Below, in pieces: positions 34,017-46,234 of a DNA stretch of 64,000 nucleotides. Numbering within the stretch: position 1 is the stretch's first letter; every line of letters starts with the position of its first letter. The notes below the pieces were generated by a model. It worked only from the letters and a program-made list of their open reading frames with translations, did no database searches and was not told where the DNA came from. Position numbers and translations under genes: made by a program. This DNA comes from Lojkania enalia. Lineage: Eukaryota; Ascomycota; Dothideomycetes; Pleosporales. The stretch lies in assembly GCA_010094045.1 (NCBI GenBank), contig ML986602.1:186001-250000 (forward strand), in the 5' to 3' direction.

Positions 34017-34746
34017 AGCCGTTGCACCTTGTTACATTGCTTTTAAGTTCTTGGATGTATGTAGATTGTAAGATTTGTTGCATTGGGTGGAGTTTTAGCC
34101 AAGTTGTGCGAGCGTGCATGCTGACTGAATGTGCTGGGGTGCGATGCGGGCCTCGGTGCGCAGATACCTTGACCTCTTTATCGAATGTATTACAATTTTG
34201 CCTATGATATAAGAACTTTTCCAAGATCTTACTATGTAGTATCCTGCCACGATACCTTGTCTTGCTACGTCATACTGCTTTTTTATATGGTTTGCGTAGT
34301 GTTGATGTGCTGGATTCGGGCTAGGGGGCCGTTATGTCGGAGACCCGATGCGTTTGGAAACATCATGGCGCAGTATTACTTGCGCGTTGCCTAGGGGCTT
34401 GTCGAGTGTCAGCATGGGTCACTCTGGATAAAAATGTGCGATCGGCCTGGATGATTATGGGATCTGAGATGTTGAGAGAGGTGTGCTTGTGCGTGGCGGG
34501 AGATCCTTGGGGTCTCACGATCCGGACAGAGCTGGAAAGGTCGAAGTCTCACCATCTCGCACCATTGGGTGCTGTCTCGTGACTTCAAGGCTTTTGTAAA
34601 ATTTGCGGGCTGATAGCCTTGCCTTACCTTTTTTTTTTTTTTTTTTTTATCCTTCCCTTTACTTAACTTTGCATCGCGAGCGAGCTAGCTCCATACTTAA
34701 ATTCTTTACGATACCTTGGTTACAGCTTTCGACGCACGATCCTAGG
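34017..34746. other. Intergenic region, 0.73 kb
   Basis: Between SRV2 and the DUF7730-like gene, with a T run of about 18 near 34631-34648. No gene seen. Confidence 0.5.
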
Positions 34747-36022
34747 ATGCAGGAGCTGAAGCTCCGGACCATCAACGGCGTTATTCATACGATTGCGGGG
34801 CTCTGCTATGTACCGTTCATCGTGGGGTTTGGAGTTTGGGTGGGGTATTGTGAGGTGCAAAGGGCGATGGAGAAGTGGAAGGCAGAAGTAGGAAGCGTTG
34901 GGGAGGAAGATTCGTTGGAAGGGGAGGGTGGCGATCTGGAGGTTAGGGATCTAAGCCACAAGGAGCTATCAGGGAGATTAGTAAAGAGGAATTCGGTACG
35001 GCTCGGTGGGGAGGAGCAGGTGGTGAGGTTATCCCCTTTCTTTCTTCCATGCATTATAGGTTTCATTGGGCAGGGATGAATGACGAACAGGCTAACTGAT
35101 TGTGGTATCAGGGGAGCTTGTTATTCAGATTGCCGCTAGAAATCAGGGAGATGGTGTATCGGGAGTATTTCGGCAAGAGCGAAGAGGTTCTGGTGATGTT
35201 GTACGAGGGGAGGCTGGGCGGGTGGAGGAACGTGGGTGGGCACGAGAGGTTGAGCGAGAGGTATGTGCCGGATGAGGAGTGGGGAGTGAGAGGGCGGGTG
35301 GATGTCTTACCGCTGCTTTTGTCGTGCAGGAAAATGTGAGTATGCCCAATCTTCGACCTATTTATCCATATCTCTCTCTTTTGCTATTCGAATAGCTTTT
35401 CTAATAGTAGATTGCCAGATACACGGAAGCGTTCCCATACCTCTACTCAACCCCGACATACACCTTCCTCAACCCAAAGAGCTTCCTCGCCTTCGCGGCG
35501 ACAATTCCCACACAGCAGCTCAGGAACCTGGAAAAAGTGTATGTCGACTACTATAACGACTACCCGGTAAAATTCCTCGCGGATCCGTCGCTCTACGCGG
35601 GTGTCCGCTGGCCCGAGCGCGGATGGATGTCCAGCACCGTCTTGTCACCGCACGGATACCCGTTCGTTGGCTACTCGTTCTATCCAGTGCACCCGCATCT
35701 CGAGGTCGTGGAGAGCGGGATCGAGTATCCGAGTTTTTGGACGAGTACGTGCGAGATGCTGGGTTGGATGGAGCGGTTGAGGGAGCTAAGGGTTGTGTTT
35801 CCGAGAGGTGGGGATCGGAAGTTTGCGACGGAGGTGGAGAGGCAGGTTTTGAAAGGATTAGAGGGTGTGAGGGCTGATTGTAGGGTTGAGGTAGAGATGT
35901 TGTGGGAGGGGGTTGTGAAGAGGTGGCGGAGGAGGAAGGGGAGATGTGGGAAGGAAGTTGAGGGAATGGCATGGGAAGAGGTGGAAGTCGGGAGATGCGG
36001 GAGTTGCGGACAGGTTGTCTAA
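34747..36022 (+). CDS. DUF7730-like protein with N-terminal TM segment
   Basis: Model: join(34747..35022, 35112..35335, 35419..36022), 367 aa. Exon 1 gives a hydrophobic segment (TIAGLCYVPFIVGFGVWVGY, about residues 14-33) and a charged linker. Exon 2 begins GSLLFRLPLEIREMVYREYFG, the F-box-like opening typical of the fungal DUF7730 group. Exon 3 (YTEAFPYLYSTPTYTFLNPKSFLAFAATIP) continues that domain. The second intron is secure (GTGAGT..GCCAG, phase 2). The first donor is ambiguous: GTGGTG at 35020 or GTGAGG at 35023, both phase 0 and differing by one Val. Whether exon 1 truly belongs, giving a membrane-anchored DUF7730 protein, needs cDNA. The family is abundant and uncharacterised in Pezizomycotina. 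Confidence 0.7.
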
Positions 36023-39000
36023 GAGATTATAAGGAACAGTCCTGAATTTTTGTTGATTCTTTTAGATTTCGTACTGTACAGCAATACTGTAGGATATGTG
36101 GTTGATATGTTTCCAATAGGGGTTTCGTTCAGGGTTGATTTTCTGTATTTCCAATGTAGATTTTATCAGTCCACATATCTAGTATATCAAGCTGCGAGAT
36201 TATAGTTAGTTGATAATGAAGGTCTAATGTCACAAGCAGTAATCTGCAGTCAGCTGGAAGTGAAGCCCGTATCACCGACGAAAACTAGTACATGATTTCC
36301 TACCCATAACCGCGAAAAGCAGTTAAAAAAAAATATAAAGTTATATTTACAACTGCATAGCTTCGGTAGAGCCGTCTTAGTAATATACACCACATATCTA
36401 CCTATTCCATCGCATTTACAATATACATATATAAGTATCAAACAATGACATCGCACTAACCAAACAATAGAGATTTCTGCGGAATCCCTACCCTGCTAGA
36501 TTTACATTAGTCCACTCCTCACCTAGGATCACTATATACAATTCGAACACGATAGTATATTAGAATGTAGTACAAACAGAGAACGATCCTCTTCATCTGC
36601 TACTATAGAGCCTAATATATCCTCGCCACCAAGTCTAGAACCAAAATCTCAACACAACATATCCACAGCCTCCACACCGCTACTCTACTCAAACCACGCG
36701 CTCCGAACACATCCCTCGAAGCGTTGGGCCATCAATATGAACGAGATCATCTCTGTTCTTTAACTGTCTGTCACCTAGCACACCCCTTCCCATCTCCGCG
36801 TCCGATATTACAGAGTGTAGCGTAATTATATCGTGGTAACTCGTACGCATCGAACTCTAATATATATATCGGACATAGAATACAGAATACAGAATACGCA
36901 ACGGTAGAAATGCCATGCGGCCTCCCTTCTTAAAAGCTAAGTATTCAAACATTCAAGTCCGCAAAGCAAAGGCGCCGAACACGACCCGGCTCAATCCGTC
37001 CATCTACTCAAGATTTCTACTATCTACATAGTGCGGTCGCTGTGTGGGTTGATATCATCGTTCATTCGTATTTACCTGTTGACCCGGTGCGGCGCGATGC
37101 AATGCGGTGCGATACTTAACACACGGGGTTTGAGTGCGTAGAATCAGGATAAGGTCTCTGCTATGCTGACCGGGATGAGGGGCGGAAGAAAGAAGGTAAG
37201 GAAAAGGAATATAGAGCTAATCATACATCCACAGCCCGGTCTCTCTTAACACCCACACACTTTTTTTTTTCTGTGGATACTGGTATACACGTGTTGCTGG
37301 TGCAGCATCTCTAGACTATCGCCCTACTGCGCCACAGACGACTAGTGTAGAACAGCATCCCCTGTTGTGTCATGGGATTTATCATCACTATTATCATTTT
37401 CCGCAACGCTTAACCACCAACACCCGCCCCTTTTCAAAACAACATATATATTGCAATCCTTATATGATCTAGATTCCAGACTACTCCACCTTACAGATTA
37501 AAATATATAAATAAAACGGGCGGATATAATAAGCAGACAGGGAATGACATATTCTATAAGAGATTCGATATTAGGGGGTTCCGTAGGTCGCATCAACTAC
37601 AAAATCTCCCAGGACCTGCCAAACCCGCTCTCGGAGCAATAATATAATATTGAAGACAAGTATACCGTAGCCAGACTGAGAAAGAGGCAGCTTGTCGATG
37701 GCGGTTTGCTAGTTCTACACAATTCCAGGGTATATGTGGAGGATAGGGAATTGAGGTTTAGGAGTGGATGGTAAGAAATGTTGAGTAGCTGGTTTATGGA
37801 TTGATGGATTGGAGGGAAGGGATATAGGACCTCAGAGAAGGATTAATGGGGGTGGTTCTCACCGACTTACCGTCGTTAAGCCTGTAGAACACTCGAGATG
37901 GCAAACGATTCTACACGGACCCTTCCGACTCAAACATACCGTCTGTAAGTCGTTAGACAACCGTCACTTTTCCAACTCTATCACGACCAAGAAACATAAG
38001 TCTGTGGGTCCAGAAGGAGCAATGGTGCATCCCACGATACATAAAAGGGGTGCCCCCGGCCTTATGCTCTTGCTTTGTTCAGTGTGAAGAAGTGGATACG
38101 AGCTAACGCCATCCGAGTCAACGAGTCAAAATGAGCTGTGGAGAAAGTAGCTAGCCACAAATCTTAATCGATAAGTCTCTTTTGCTTTTTGGGGGGCGGG
38201 ATATGTAAGGAGATGATGCTGGCCATTCCCCAATGCCCCGATTCCGCCACGTGGGAAGAGGCGCTGGAGATCAGGAGTGCTCACCCCTGAAATGAGGAGC
38301 CAGCTCTCTCGCTAGAAGCGAGGGGGTAGAATCATTGGCGGATGGCGGGAAAAGTAGGCGGGAAAGGGTAAGTGGGAGGATATTATGTCAGGCGAGTGGT
38401 TGAAGGAGAAAAGCCACTTCATGCCACTAATGCGGGTTGCCCAATGACGGCATCGAGGTTGTTGTTCAGGGGTTGGTCTACTCCCGCCGAAGGGCGCCGC
38501 AGGAGAAATTATTGGAGACAGTTGAGAGGTCGAGACTAGCACTGTCGACATTGGTGACGCCGCGAGGCGTGTTATGACGATGCTCTCTTGCAGAATATGC
38601 CTTTGGTGTTACGTGAGTTTATCGATTGCAGCCCTAAAGCGATCAGCCAGGCGCGAGATCCTGGAGCTGGAGATTGCCACCTCGTTCCGGTGGAGAGAGA
38701 GATCTACATCACGCTGTTGTTGGGATTGGGCAAGCATGGCGGGTTTCTAGTTTTCTGGGTTTCTGGGATGCTTGTTCCGAGGACTCGGGAGGTACGGCAT
38801 TTATCGAATCGAACCGCCTCTCAGCCGCAGCGCACGGGACGGGCGCATAACGTGCCATATTTACTTTTTGCACTACATGATTTGCATTGTCGACGGCTGG
38901 GTGCTGGAGAAATGTGGGAAATGTGGACGGGTCCGAGTTCTGGAAGGATAGCACAGCATGCGTCCCGCAACATGGCGATGGAACGTTGATTGCGGCGCTG

Positions 39001-40412
39001 TTCCGCAGGGTGGATGGAGGCGGTGCAATGCGACATGTGGCCGTGTTGGGAGAAGTAGAATACATGCATACACACTCGTCCACAAACACGCATAAGCGGG
39101 CAAGCAGAATGTTTCCAAATTCTTGTTGACTGAGCATGTTCTTTACTGGACGCCGTTCTCCACACAGGCGAGTTCGTATTTGTGGAAAAGGGGAGGAGGC
39201 GAGCTTTGCCTTTTTGGAGAGTGGAGAGTGGGTTTCGTGGGCTGGCCATGCGAGAGTGGTTCTAGTGCGAGGTTGAGGCGCGTCGACAGAGCGACGGCGT
39301 GGTGGAGAGTCGGGCGACATCATGGCCTCCAGGTGCACTACAATTGGCCAGACGCCGGGCGTCGAGTGCAAGGGGGGTTAGTCAGACGGGGGGAGGGGGG
39401 AGCTGGGGAGGGGGAGCTAGGGAGGGAAGCAGGCACAGCAGTCACGGCAGTCGCAGAAGTCACACCTGGCACGGCGCAGGCTGGCGGGCGCTCAGTCAGT
39501 CAATCAGTCAGGGGACAGGCTCCTCTGGGCAAAATGCGGCGAGCAGAGCCTACAAAATTCTTCGACGCTACTCAAGCACAAGGACATGTGGGCCACACAG
39601 TCTGCAGACAGTAATGGCCCAACAGCGGCACGAGTGCAGTAGCGGCAGGAAGGGCCAACGAGAGAGGAAGGACGCGCAGGATGCTCGCGAGGGAGCTGGC
39701 TATGTCGTCCGGAGTTTGGCCTCTGAACACGCGGTCCGTCGAGCAGTGGGCAAGCGTGTGCTGTAACAGACAGATTAGGAGCGGGCCCCTATGCGTGCGA
39801 AAAAGAATCCCAGGTGTCCAAAGCGAGGAGTCCATACTAGTACCGCGGTCCCGGAGTGACGAGCGAGGCGAAGGGGCTGACAGGGTGAGGCCGTCAAACG
39901 CCCGGCGGGGAGCGGAATCATGGATGCTCGCTCCGTCGTCGCTGTCCCCAAAATAGCCACCCTGCACCGTCCGAGGTTCTCGCCGGTCCGCCTGCGAGGC
40001 CCGCGAGGCCAGCGCTGCTTGTGCTGCTGCTGGCAGGCTACAACCAGTGGCTGTCCTGCTCCTGGGCCGATGCTGGGTCAAGAGCCCTTTTGCTGCTTCG
40101 GTCCACTCGGCAAGGCGCTGGGTTGGCGCTGGGCTCTTGCTGGTCTCCCCTTGGCGCGCGCTCGCCAGCGGCCGGCCATCCGAAAACAGTTGGTACCCCC
40201 TGCGCCGATCGAACGGTGCCAGTCCACATTCGGCTGCTCCAGCGTGCCCGTGCGCGCCTGCCCTGCCCGTTTCGCTGTACAAACCACCCCATTCCCTCCG
40301 CGAAGGCTCTTCTTCTCTCCCACCTACGCGACTCTACACTCTCGCTGCACCGTGTCCCCTCCTCTTCCTCCTCCTCCTACTCCTCCTCTTCCCTCGAGCG
40401 GCATCTCTGGTA
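36023..40412. other. Gene-poor region, 4.4 kb
   Basis: The first half (about 36.0-37.8 kb) is A/T-rich with many TA steps and no coding frame. The second half (about 38.6-40.3 kb) is GC-rich with G-rich runs at 39390-39430 and overlapping frames on both strands (for example 39572-40282 minus and 39920-40699 plus). These have skewed Arg/Pro/Ser/Cys content and overlap each other, so I do not call them genes. The region probably includes the distal promoter of the chitin synthase gene. No repeat family was recognised. Confidence 0.5.
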
Positions 40413-40990
40413 ATGACATTGCCCTAATACCTTCGTGCTTTTCTTTTCTGTGCATCCTACCCTCACACTCGTTTACCAACCACACCACCATCGTGCAGCA
40501 GCGTTATATTAACCACCTGTTCCTTGGAACCCTCCCGATAACGTCAATTGCTCCGGGTCCCAGTTCCAAATCCAGCTGCATTTTCTATTCCCTTTCCCTG
40601 ACTGTCGCTCGTTCGGTACCTACATCAACTTCCCTAGCTTTGTGCGACACCACGCCTGCCGACAAGCGTGCTCTGTATCACTTGATCACCTTTCCGTAGT
40701 CTTGGGATCACAGCTGCCCTCGGCGTCGCCATCGCCAGCGCCGCTTTTCTACCTCCGACCGGTGCGCGTGGCTTAAAGCCCTTGAGCTGCCACCCTCCAA
40801 GGCGACTGCAAATCAGTGGTCTCCCTCCGACCATTCTCCGCCAACCCATCTATTGCACTACACATGTTATAGAGCAGACATCCAGCCATAGCTTGATTGC
40901 GCTCGCTTCCGCTCGTTAACCCCGCCTGGAGCGACCTTGTAGCCCCCTCTACTACTACTACAACTACTACCTTCTAATATCCCCTCAAAT
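40413..40990 (+). promoter_or_regulatory. Chitin synthase leader with two minimal uORFs
   Basis: The 578 bases before the start codon are pyrimidine-rich. They contain only two ATG triplets: one opens a 4-codon frame (40413-40427, MTLP) and the other a 2-codon frame (40864-40872, ATG TTA TAG). An ATG-depleted long leader with tiny uORFs is consistent with translational control, if transcription starts upstream of 40413. Confidence 0.45.
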
Positions 40991-43762
40991 ATGTGGCAGC
41001 AGATCGGCCACCAAGTTGGCCATGCACTGCTTGCTCGAGCTAAAGATGAGAATGGCGTCCCTGCCATTACAGACCCTTGGCCAACCAAGGATGTGAGCCG
41101 CCTTAATGTCCCTTCTTGCGCACCTGATCGCATCACTAACGACAGGTAACAGATCGTTTACGTTGGCATCGTCGGAACCATCATGCTTGCCGCTCTCCTC
41201 GAATGGTTCCTCTGGCTGGCAGCTTTCCTATACTGCCTGGTCAAGGTCTTCCAGAAAGCCGAGCATTGGAGCGTCAGGGTCATGGCAGTTATCATGATGT
41301 TTCTATTCACTGGTTTCCGGTAAGAAACCCCCCTCTAAATTCCCTCAGAACTAGCTCTAATGCTCTGCAGAGCCATTTTCCTTCCCATTATGGTTGTTAC
41401 ACTTCCTCTCCCTTCGCAGGTCACCAAATATTTCCCGCAGGCCATGGTCACCGGTCTGCAGTGGTTCGCGTTCTGGTCGTTCGCCGGTCTCCTGACCGTT
41501 CCGTGGCTGTTCTGCGTCTACCAGCTCGTCACTCACTCAGTTGGCCGGAGAAAGAGGATCAAGTCGGTTTTGGACGAATCTTCGGCGCCCAAGGTTGTCA
41601 TTGTTATGCCCTGCTACAAGGAAATTCCTGAGATTCTCCTGCGAACTATCGATTCGTTGGTCGACTGCGATTACCCACCTTCTTGTCTGCACATTTTCCT
41701 ATCTTTTGACGGTGACCAGGAGGATGAGCTGTACTTGAACACCATTGAGAAGCTGGGAGTGCCCCTAACGCTGGATTCGTACCCCAAGTCCATCGACGTC
41801 ACCTACCGAAGCTGCCGTATCACTGTTTCGCGATTCCCCCATGGTGGAAAGCGTCACTGCCAGAAGAGAACCTTCAAGCTCATTGACAAGATCTACACCG
41901 AATATCTCAAGCGCAACGACAACCTGTTCCTTCTTTTCATTGACTCAGACTGCATCCTTGACCGCGTCTGCATTCAAAACTTCATGTACGAAATGGAGCT
42001 CAAACCTGGCAGCAAGAAGAACATGTTGGCCATGACGGGTGTCATCACCTCGACGACGGAAAAGAACTCCCTCATCACAATTCTTCAGGATATGGAGTAC
42101 ATTCACGGCCAGCTGTTCGAACGTTCGGTCGAGTCGGGTTGTGGAGCTGTCACCTGCTTGCCCGGTGCGCTTACCATCCTACGTTTCTCTGCCTTTCGAC
42201 GCATGGCGAAATATTATTTCGCCGATAAGGCTGAGCAGTGTGAGGACCTGTTCGACTACGGCAAGTGCCATCTCGGCGAGGATCGTTGGCTCACCCACTT
42301 GTTTATGATTGGTGCCCAAGAACGCTACCAGATCCAGATGAACACCGGAGCTTTCTGCAAGACAGAGGCCGTACAGACTTACCGATCGCTACTCAAGCAG
42401 CGTCGCCGATGGTTCCTCGGTTTTATCACCAACGAAGTATGCATGTTGACAGATGTTCGTCTCTGGAGACGCTATCCACTTCTTTGTATCGTTCGTTTCA
42501 TGCAGAACACGATTCGTACCACCGCCCTGTTGTTTTTCATCATGGTTATCTCGATCATCACTACTTCCCAGAAGATTGATAACCTTCCGGTCGGTTTTAT
42601 CGCCATTTCGCTCGGCCTGAACTGGATCCTGATGTTATACTTTGGAGCCAAGCTCGGACGGTACAAGATCATGCTTTACCCCATCATGTTCGTCATCAAC
42701 CCATTCTTCAACTGGTGCTACATGGTCTACGGTATCTTTACAGCTGGACAGCGAACATGGGGTGGACCTCGCGCTGATGCTGGTTCGGCCGATGATAAGA
42801 CAACACCACAAGAAGCCATTGAGCAAGCTGAAGCCGGTGGTGATGACCTCAACGTTGTTCCGGAGACCTTCAAGCCCGCTGCCGAGGCTGCGAAACATCG
42901 CCCTCAAGCGGTTCCCCTTCAACCAGCCGAAAATATCGATGGCCGTTTCGCCGCGGCAGAGAGGCTGCCGGGCGGATGGTACCACCATCAAAACGACTCT
43001 GGTCTTACTCTGCCGAATACTCTGCCACGGAACCCGAATGTTCCAAACGTACCCTTGCATCCCCGTTCTTCGATGGATTCCTTCGTTTCCGCTACTTCGG
43101 CCGGCAACTCCGTCTATTTGCCGCGGCGCGTCGAGAGTTTCATGGATCCTCAAGATGCTCAGCTCTACCACAAGACGCAGGCGAATCAGAGACCCGCTGG
43201 TGGCGCGTATTTTGAGGCAGATCGGCAGTTCGCGTCACCCTACCAGGTCTCATCCAACCCGTCGAAATCTCCCTACACCGAATCAATCGATTCGCTCTCA
43301 GACGATTCGATCTACCATGGCCATTCGAAGCTACCGCAGCGGCCTCCTCATACCCGCGGTAACAGCGACATGAGCTCGAATGGTGCTCGCACCCCAAGCG
43401 CTAGCTCGCCCCTCGCTACAGAATTCGGCAAGGACGCCTTGGAAGTGCCAAAAGCGAGTCACGCACGGGGTGGTCCTCGCGACTCATCAGCCTCGCACGC
43501 CACGACCCGTAATGATCGGTCGGGACGTAGCCCTCTCGCGCGAGCCAGCTTAGTCAGGACCGCATCCGGCGAAGCAGAATTGGGTATCGAGCTCCAGCAG
43601 CAGCAACAGCAACAGCAACATAGCCTAATGCGTGATGTGTCTCCTGCACCCGTCCAACCACCCTCGCCTTCGGAGCCCAGCCACCAGAGGAGCGAGAGTC
43701 GCGACTCGGATAAGAAGAGGCGGAAGAGATTGACCAAGAATCCTCCAGGAAGCGGGAAATAA
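40991..43762 (+). CDS. Chitin synthase, class VI/VII (no myosin domain)
   Basis: Spliced model: join(40991..41092, 41153..41319, 41371..43762), 886 aa. The N-terminus MWQQIGHQVGHALLARAKDE is followed by three TM segments (about residues 35-65, 75-100 and 115-145). The glycosyltransferase-2 core follows: VVIVMPCYKE, FIDSDCILD, GEDRWLTHLF (EDRW at 393-396) and the chitin synthase signature QRRRW at 433-437. At least three further TM segments cover about 470-560. The C-terminal ~320 residues are cytosolic, Ser/Pro-rich, with a poly-Gln tract from CAG/CAA codons (43594-43620) and a basic end. The length and lack of a myosin motor or cytochrome-b5-like domain fit class VI/VII (division 3) rather than classes IV or V. 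The enzyme polymerises UDP-GlcNAc into chitin at the plasma membrane. At intron 1 two nearby acceptors (CAG at 41145 and 41152) exist; only the second keeps the frame. Confidence 0.92.
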
Positions 43763-45736
43763 GCAGGGCCACGTGGCTACTAAGTTACTGTATATTGACC
43801 ACATCTCACAAGGCGCATGTGTAAAGTCGGTCTTGTGTCTTGGTGTAGAAGCACAATTAAAAAAAAGTCGAGTTACGTGTTGTCATATGGGCGTTTGAAC
43901 AGTTTTGTGTTTTCTTTTCCTTATGGTTTCCTTTCTTCATTGGCATTTGCATTTTGCATTGAGGTGCATTGGCGTTTGTGAAGGTAAAGTGAGACGTCAG
44001 GGCCTCAAACATTCACAGCGTATCATATCATACTTGTATCGCATCACGTTCCCTTTTTGTACCATGCATGAATCTTTCTCTCTCTCTCTCTCTCTCTTTG
44101 TGTGTGTGTGCAAGGGATGAAGGTGGAGGTGTGGATGTGGAAGGAAGGGAATGGATGAGTATGAGAGGGATGAAAGGGAACACGTATATATGGGATAGTA
44201 TAGCTCTGGGGTAATGGTAATTCCTGAGATTCGCTCTATTCTTTGGAAAAGGGGTGTGAACAAAGTGATCAGATGATGATTTGATTTTGGTCTCGGGATT
44301 GTTTTCTATTTCTCCATGTTTATAGTTTACTAACTAGTAGTCTTTTTTTACTTAAAGATTCTTTTTTCACTAGAGAGTTTGGGTTCTGAGGTTTTCGGTA
44401 GATGAGCGATTAGGATGGGTTAGGGTTTTGATAATAGGATAGGATAGCTTGGTTTGGGATTGTTTGGGGGGGGGTGTGGTGGAGTAATAAAGTTTGGTTA
44501 GAGGGAGGAGGCGTTGGCGGTATATGCTAGCTTAAGCTTACTGATGATATCTTATAGTTAATGTCTAGAACGATAGGATTAGGATTCCTCCTTGAGCTGG
44601 GCCTGGCGTTTGCGTTGAGATAGGATGGAGGCTTTCTAGAGAGAGTATTGTGAGGAAGACGAGGTTCGGGTAGGGAGTTACGTGATGGAGGGCTAGATGA
44701 GAGGTGAGATGGTGCGGCGCAGTGTCTTGTAGGGGGGTAGCTGGATGTTATTTATGTGGGGATAGACAGAATGGGCAGATTGTTTTGGCTCGAGCGGAGG
44801 GGAGAGGAGAGAAGAGGGGTTTTAGTAAAATGGTTCGTAGATATAGATGAGCATATGTGAACGTCCGTTGCGCAAGAGAAAGATATCAAGGGGTTTGATA
44901 TTCCGTAGGGACGAACAAGGTTATTATTCCTATGTCTTCGATATCACTGGTTCTTGGAGCGGAGTTGGAGATGATGTTGTGTATTACAATTCTGCACTAG
45001 GCATCCGGAGATCTGATTAGGTGATTAGTGTATACAGGGGATTAGCCAATTTCCTTTAGAAACGGAACGCAGGGACTAGGCTAAGTCTTTCAGCACAGCG
45101 GGCTTGTTATTATCCTTAATCCTCACCTTCGATCACTCTCCTAGCATTGTTTTCCTACACGGAGCATAAAGTTTTGTGAGTAAATAGAGCCCGCATTAGG
45201 TAACGCCCGTTCCCTCCATACCCCCACAGGGTTGGAAGCATGAGCCAAGACGCGCTTCCCCTTCACATAAACAATGATGTGGGCAGTGCACGAGGGTTTT
45301 TTTTTTTTTTTTTTTTGAGAGTTTGCACCGCCCGTTGGGGGTCGATGCGTAGAGCCCTACCTACTGACGCACCATGAAAGCCGGGGACGTTCGCCTTTTC
45401 TGATTGACGCGGAAATAGGCCTTGAAACTGCACTAGGCGCATTATCTATGGGACTACGTTGTACATGGGGAGAACGAGGTGTATAGTATAGTAGCCCTTG
45501 GACATAACATCTTCATGGGGACATAAACTCTGGATGAGCGGCTCTTGACCGTGTATCTCATCTTTAACGAACAGAAATCAATCCAATTCAATTCAACCCA
45601 AGCCCTTTATTTGCATCCTCCTCCTATCTTCGCCCACTGTCGCTAAGCTAAACCGTCATCGTGTCCCTACTACACAAACCATCGTAGTCAGTTCGAATAC
45701 TAACTTTTTTTTTTTTTTTTTTCTAAAGCAAACACG
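43763..45736. other. Intergenic region with microsatellites, 2.0 kb
   Basis: 3' flank of the chitin synthase gene, then non-coding sequence. It contains a (TC)n tract at about 44077-44097 followed directly by (TG)n to 44110, a T run at about 45297-45316 and another at about 45705-45722. No gene supported. Confidence 0.6.
44077..44110. repeat. Compound (TC)n(TG)n microsatellite
   Basis: About ten TC units run into about six TG units, in the 3' flank of the chitin synthase gene. Confidence 0.85.
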
Positions 45737-45946
45737 ATGAACGCCTCTAAGTTCGTATTCTCCCCCGTCCCCGCCGCAACCGCTATCGCCGCGGCGCCTT
45801 TCCCCCTCCCTCACCCTGGCTTCGGAATGTTCAGCCCTCTAGAGGAGGGGGACTCGACGAGGAGTATCAACGAGCGCAGCACTAGATTCGAATTTTGGGC
45901 GCTTCAGACCCGGAAGATACTAAAACTGCCGAGAAACACGGCCTAG
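45737..45946 (+). CDS. Possible small protein, 69 aa
   Basis: A short frame with an ATG right after a long T tract. The predicted product is Ala/Pro-rich at first (FSPVPAATAIAAAPFPLPHPG) and then charged (SINERSTRFEFWALQTRKILKLP). The shift from low complexity to an ordered helix-like end looks more protein-like than other short frames nearby. I recognise no family and no homology can be tested here. Its end overlaps a minus-strand frame by 27 bp. Confidence 0.33.
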   Translation: MNASKFVFSPVPAATAIAAAPFPLPHPGFGMFSPLEEGDSTRSINERSTRFEFWALQTRKILKLPRNTA

Positions 45947-46234
45947 CTTCGAAGCTTGAGGATCGGTGAGCGGCGGATGCCTGGGGGCAGAATAGGATGG
46001 TGGGTAGAAGCTTTGGGGTTGTTTGGAGGAAAAAGGTGGGGGTGGGTGGGAAGTGGGCGAGGAAGAGGAAGGCGATGAGGTGGGATCGAAATGCTCTGGT
46101 TCTCTAGTCTGACTAGTGGTGCTAGAATCTGGGTTTGTGGGAGGTTGGCGTGGTACTATATGTCTAGATGTGAGCTTCGCGAGCCTTGATTCATGCTGAG
46201 GGCGAAGAGTGGGGGTTTTCGATAACTTGATCAA
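45920..46234 (-). CDS. Possible Ser/Pro-rich small protein, 104 aa
   Basis: Frame starting MIKLSKTPTLRPQHESRLAKL with a basic N-terminal helix-like segment, then a long Ser/Pro/Gln-rich part. It is of doubtful status: low complexity follows base composition. It overlaps the end of the plus-strand small frame, so at most one of the two may be real. Confidence 0.22.
   Translation of the reverse strand: MIKLSKTPTLRPQHESRLAKLTSRHIVPRQPPTNPDSSTTSQTREPEHFDPTSSPSSSSPTSHPPPPFSSKQPQSFYPPSYSAPRHPPLTDPQASKLGRVSRQF

Noticed and set aside
39572..40699. Two long overlapping frames (236 aa minus, 259 aa plus) before the chitin synthase.
   Set aside because: They lie opposite each other in GC-rich sequence, have skewed Arg/Ser/Pro/Cys content, and run into the probable leader. 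Antisense shadows are more likely.
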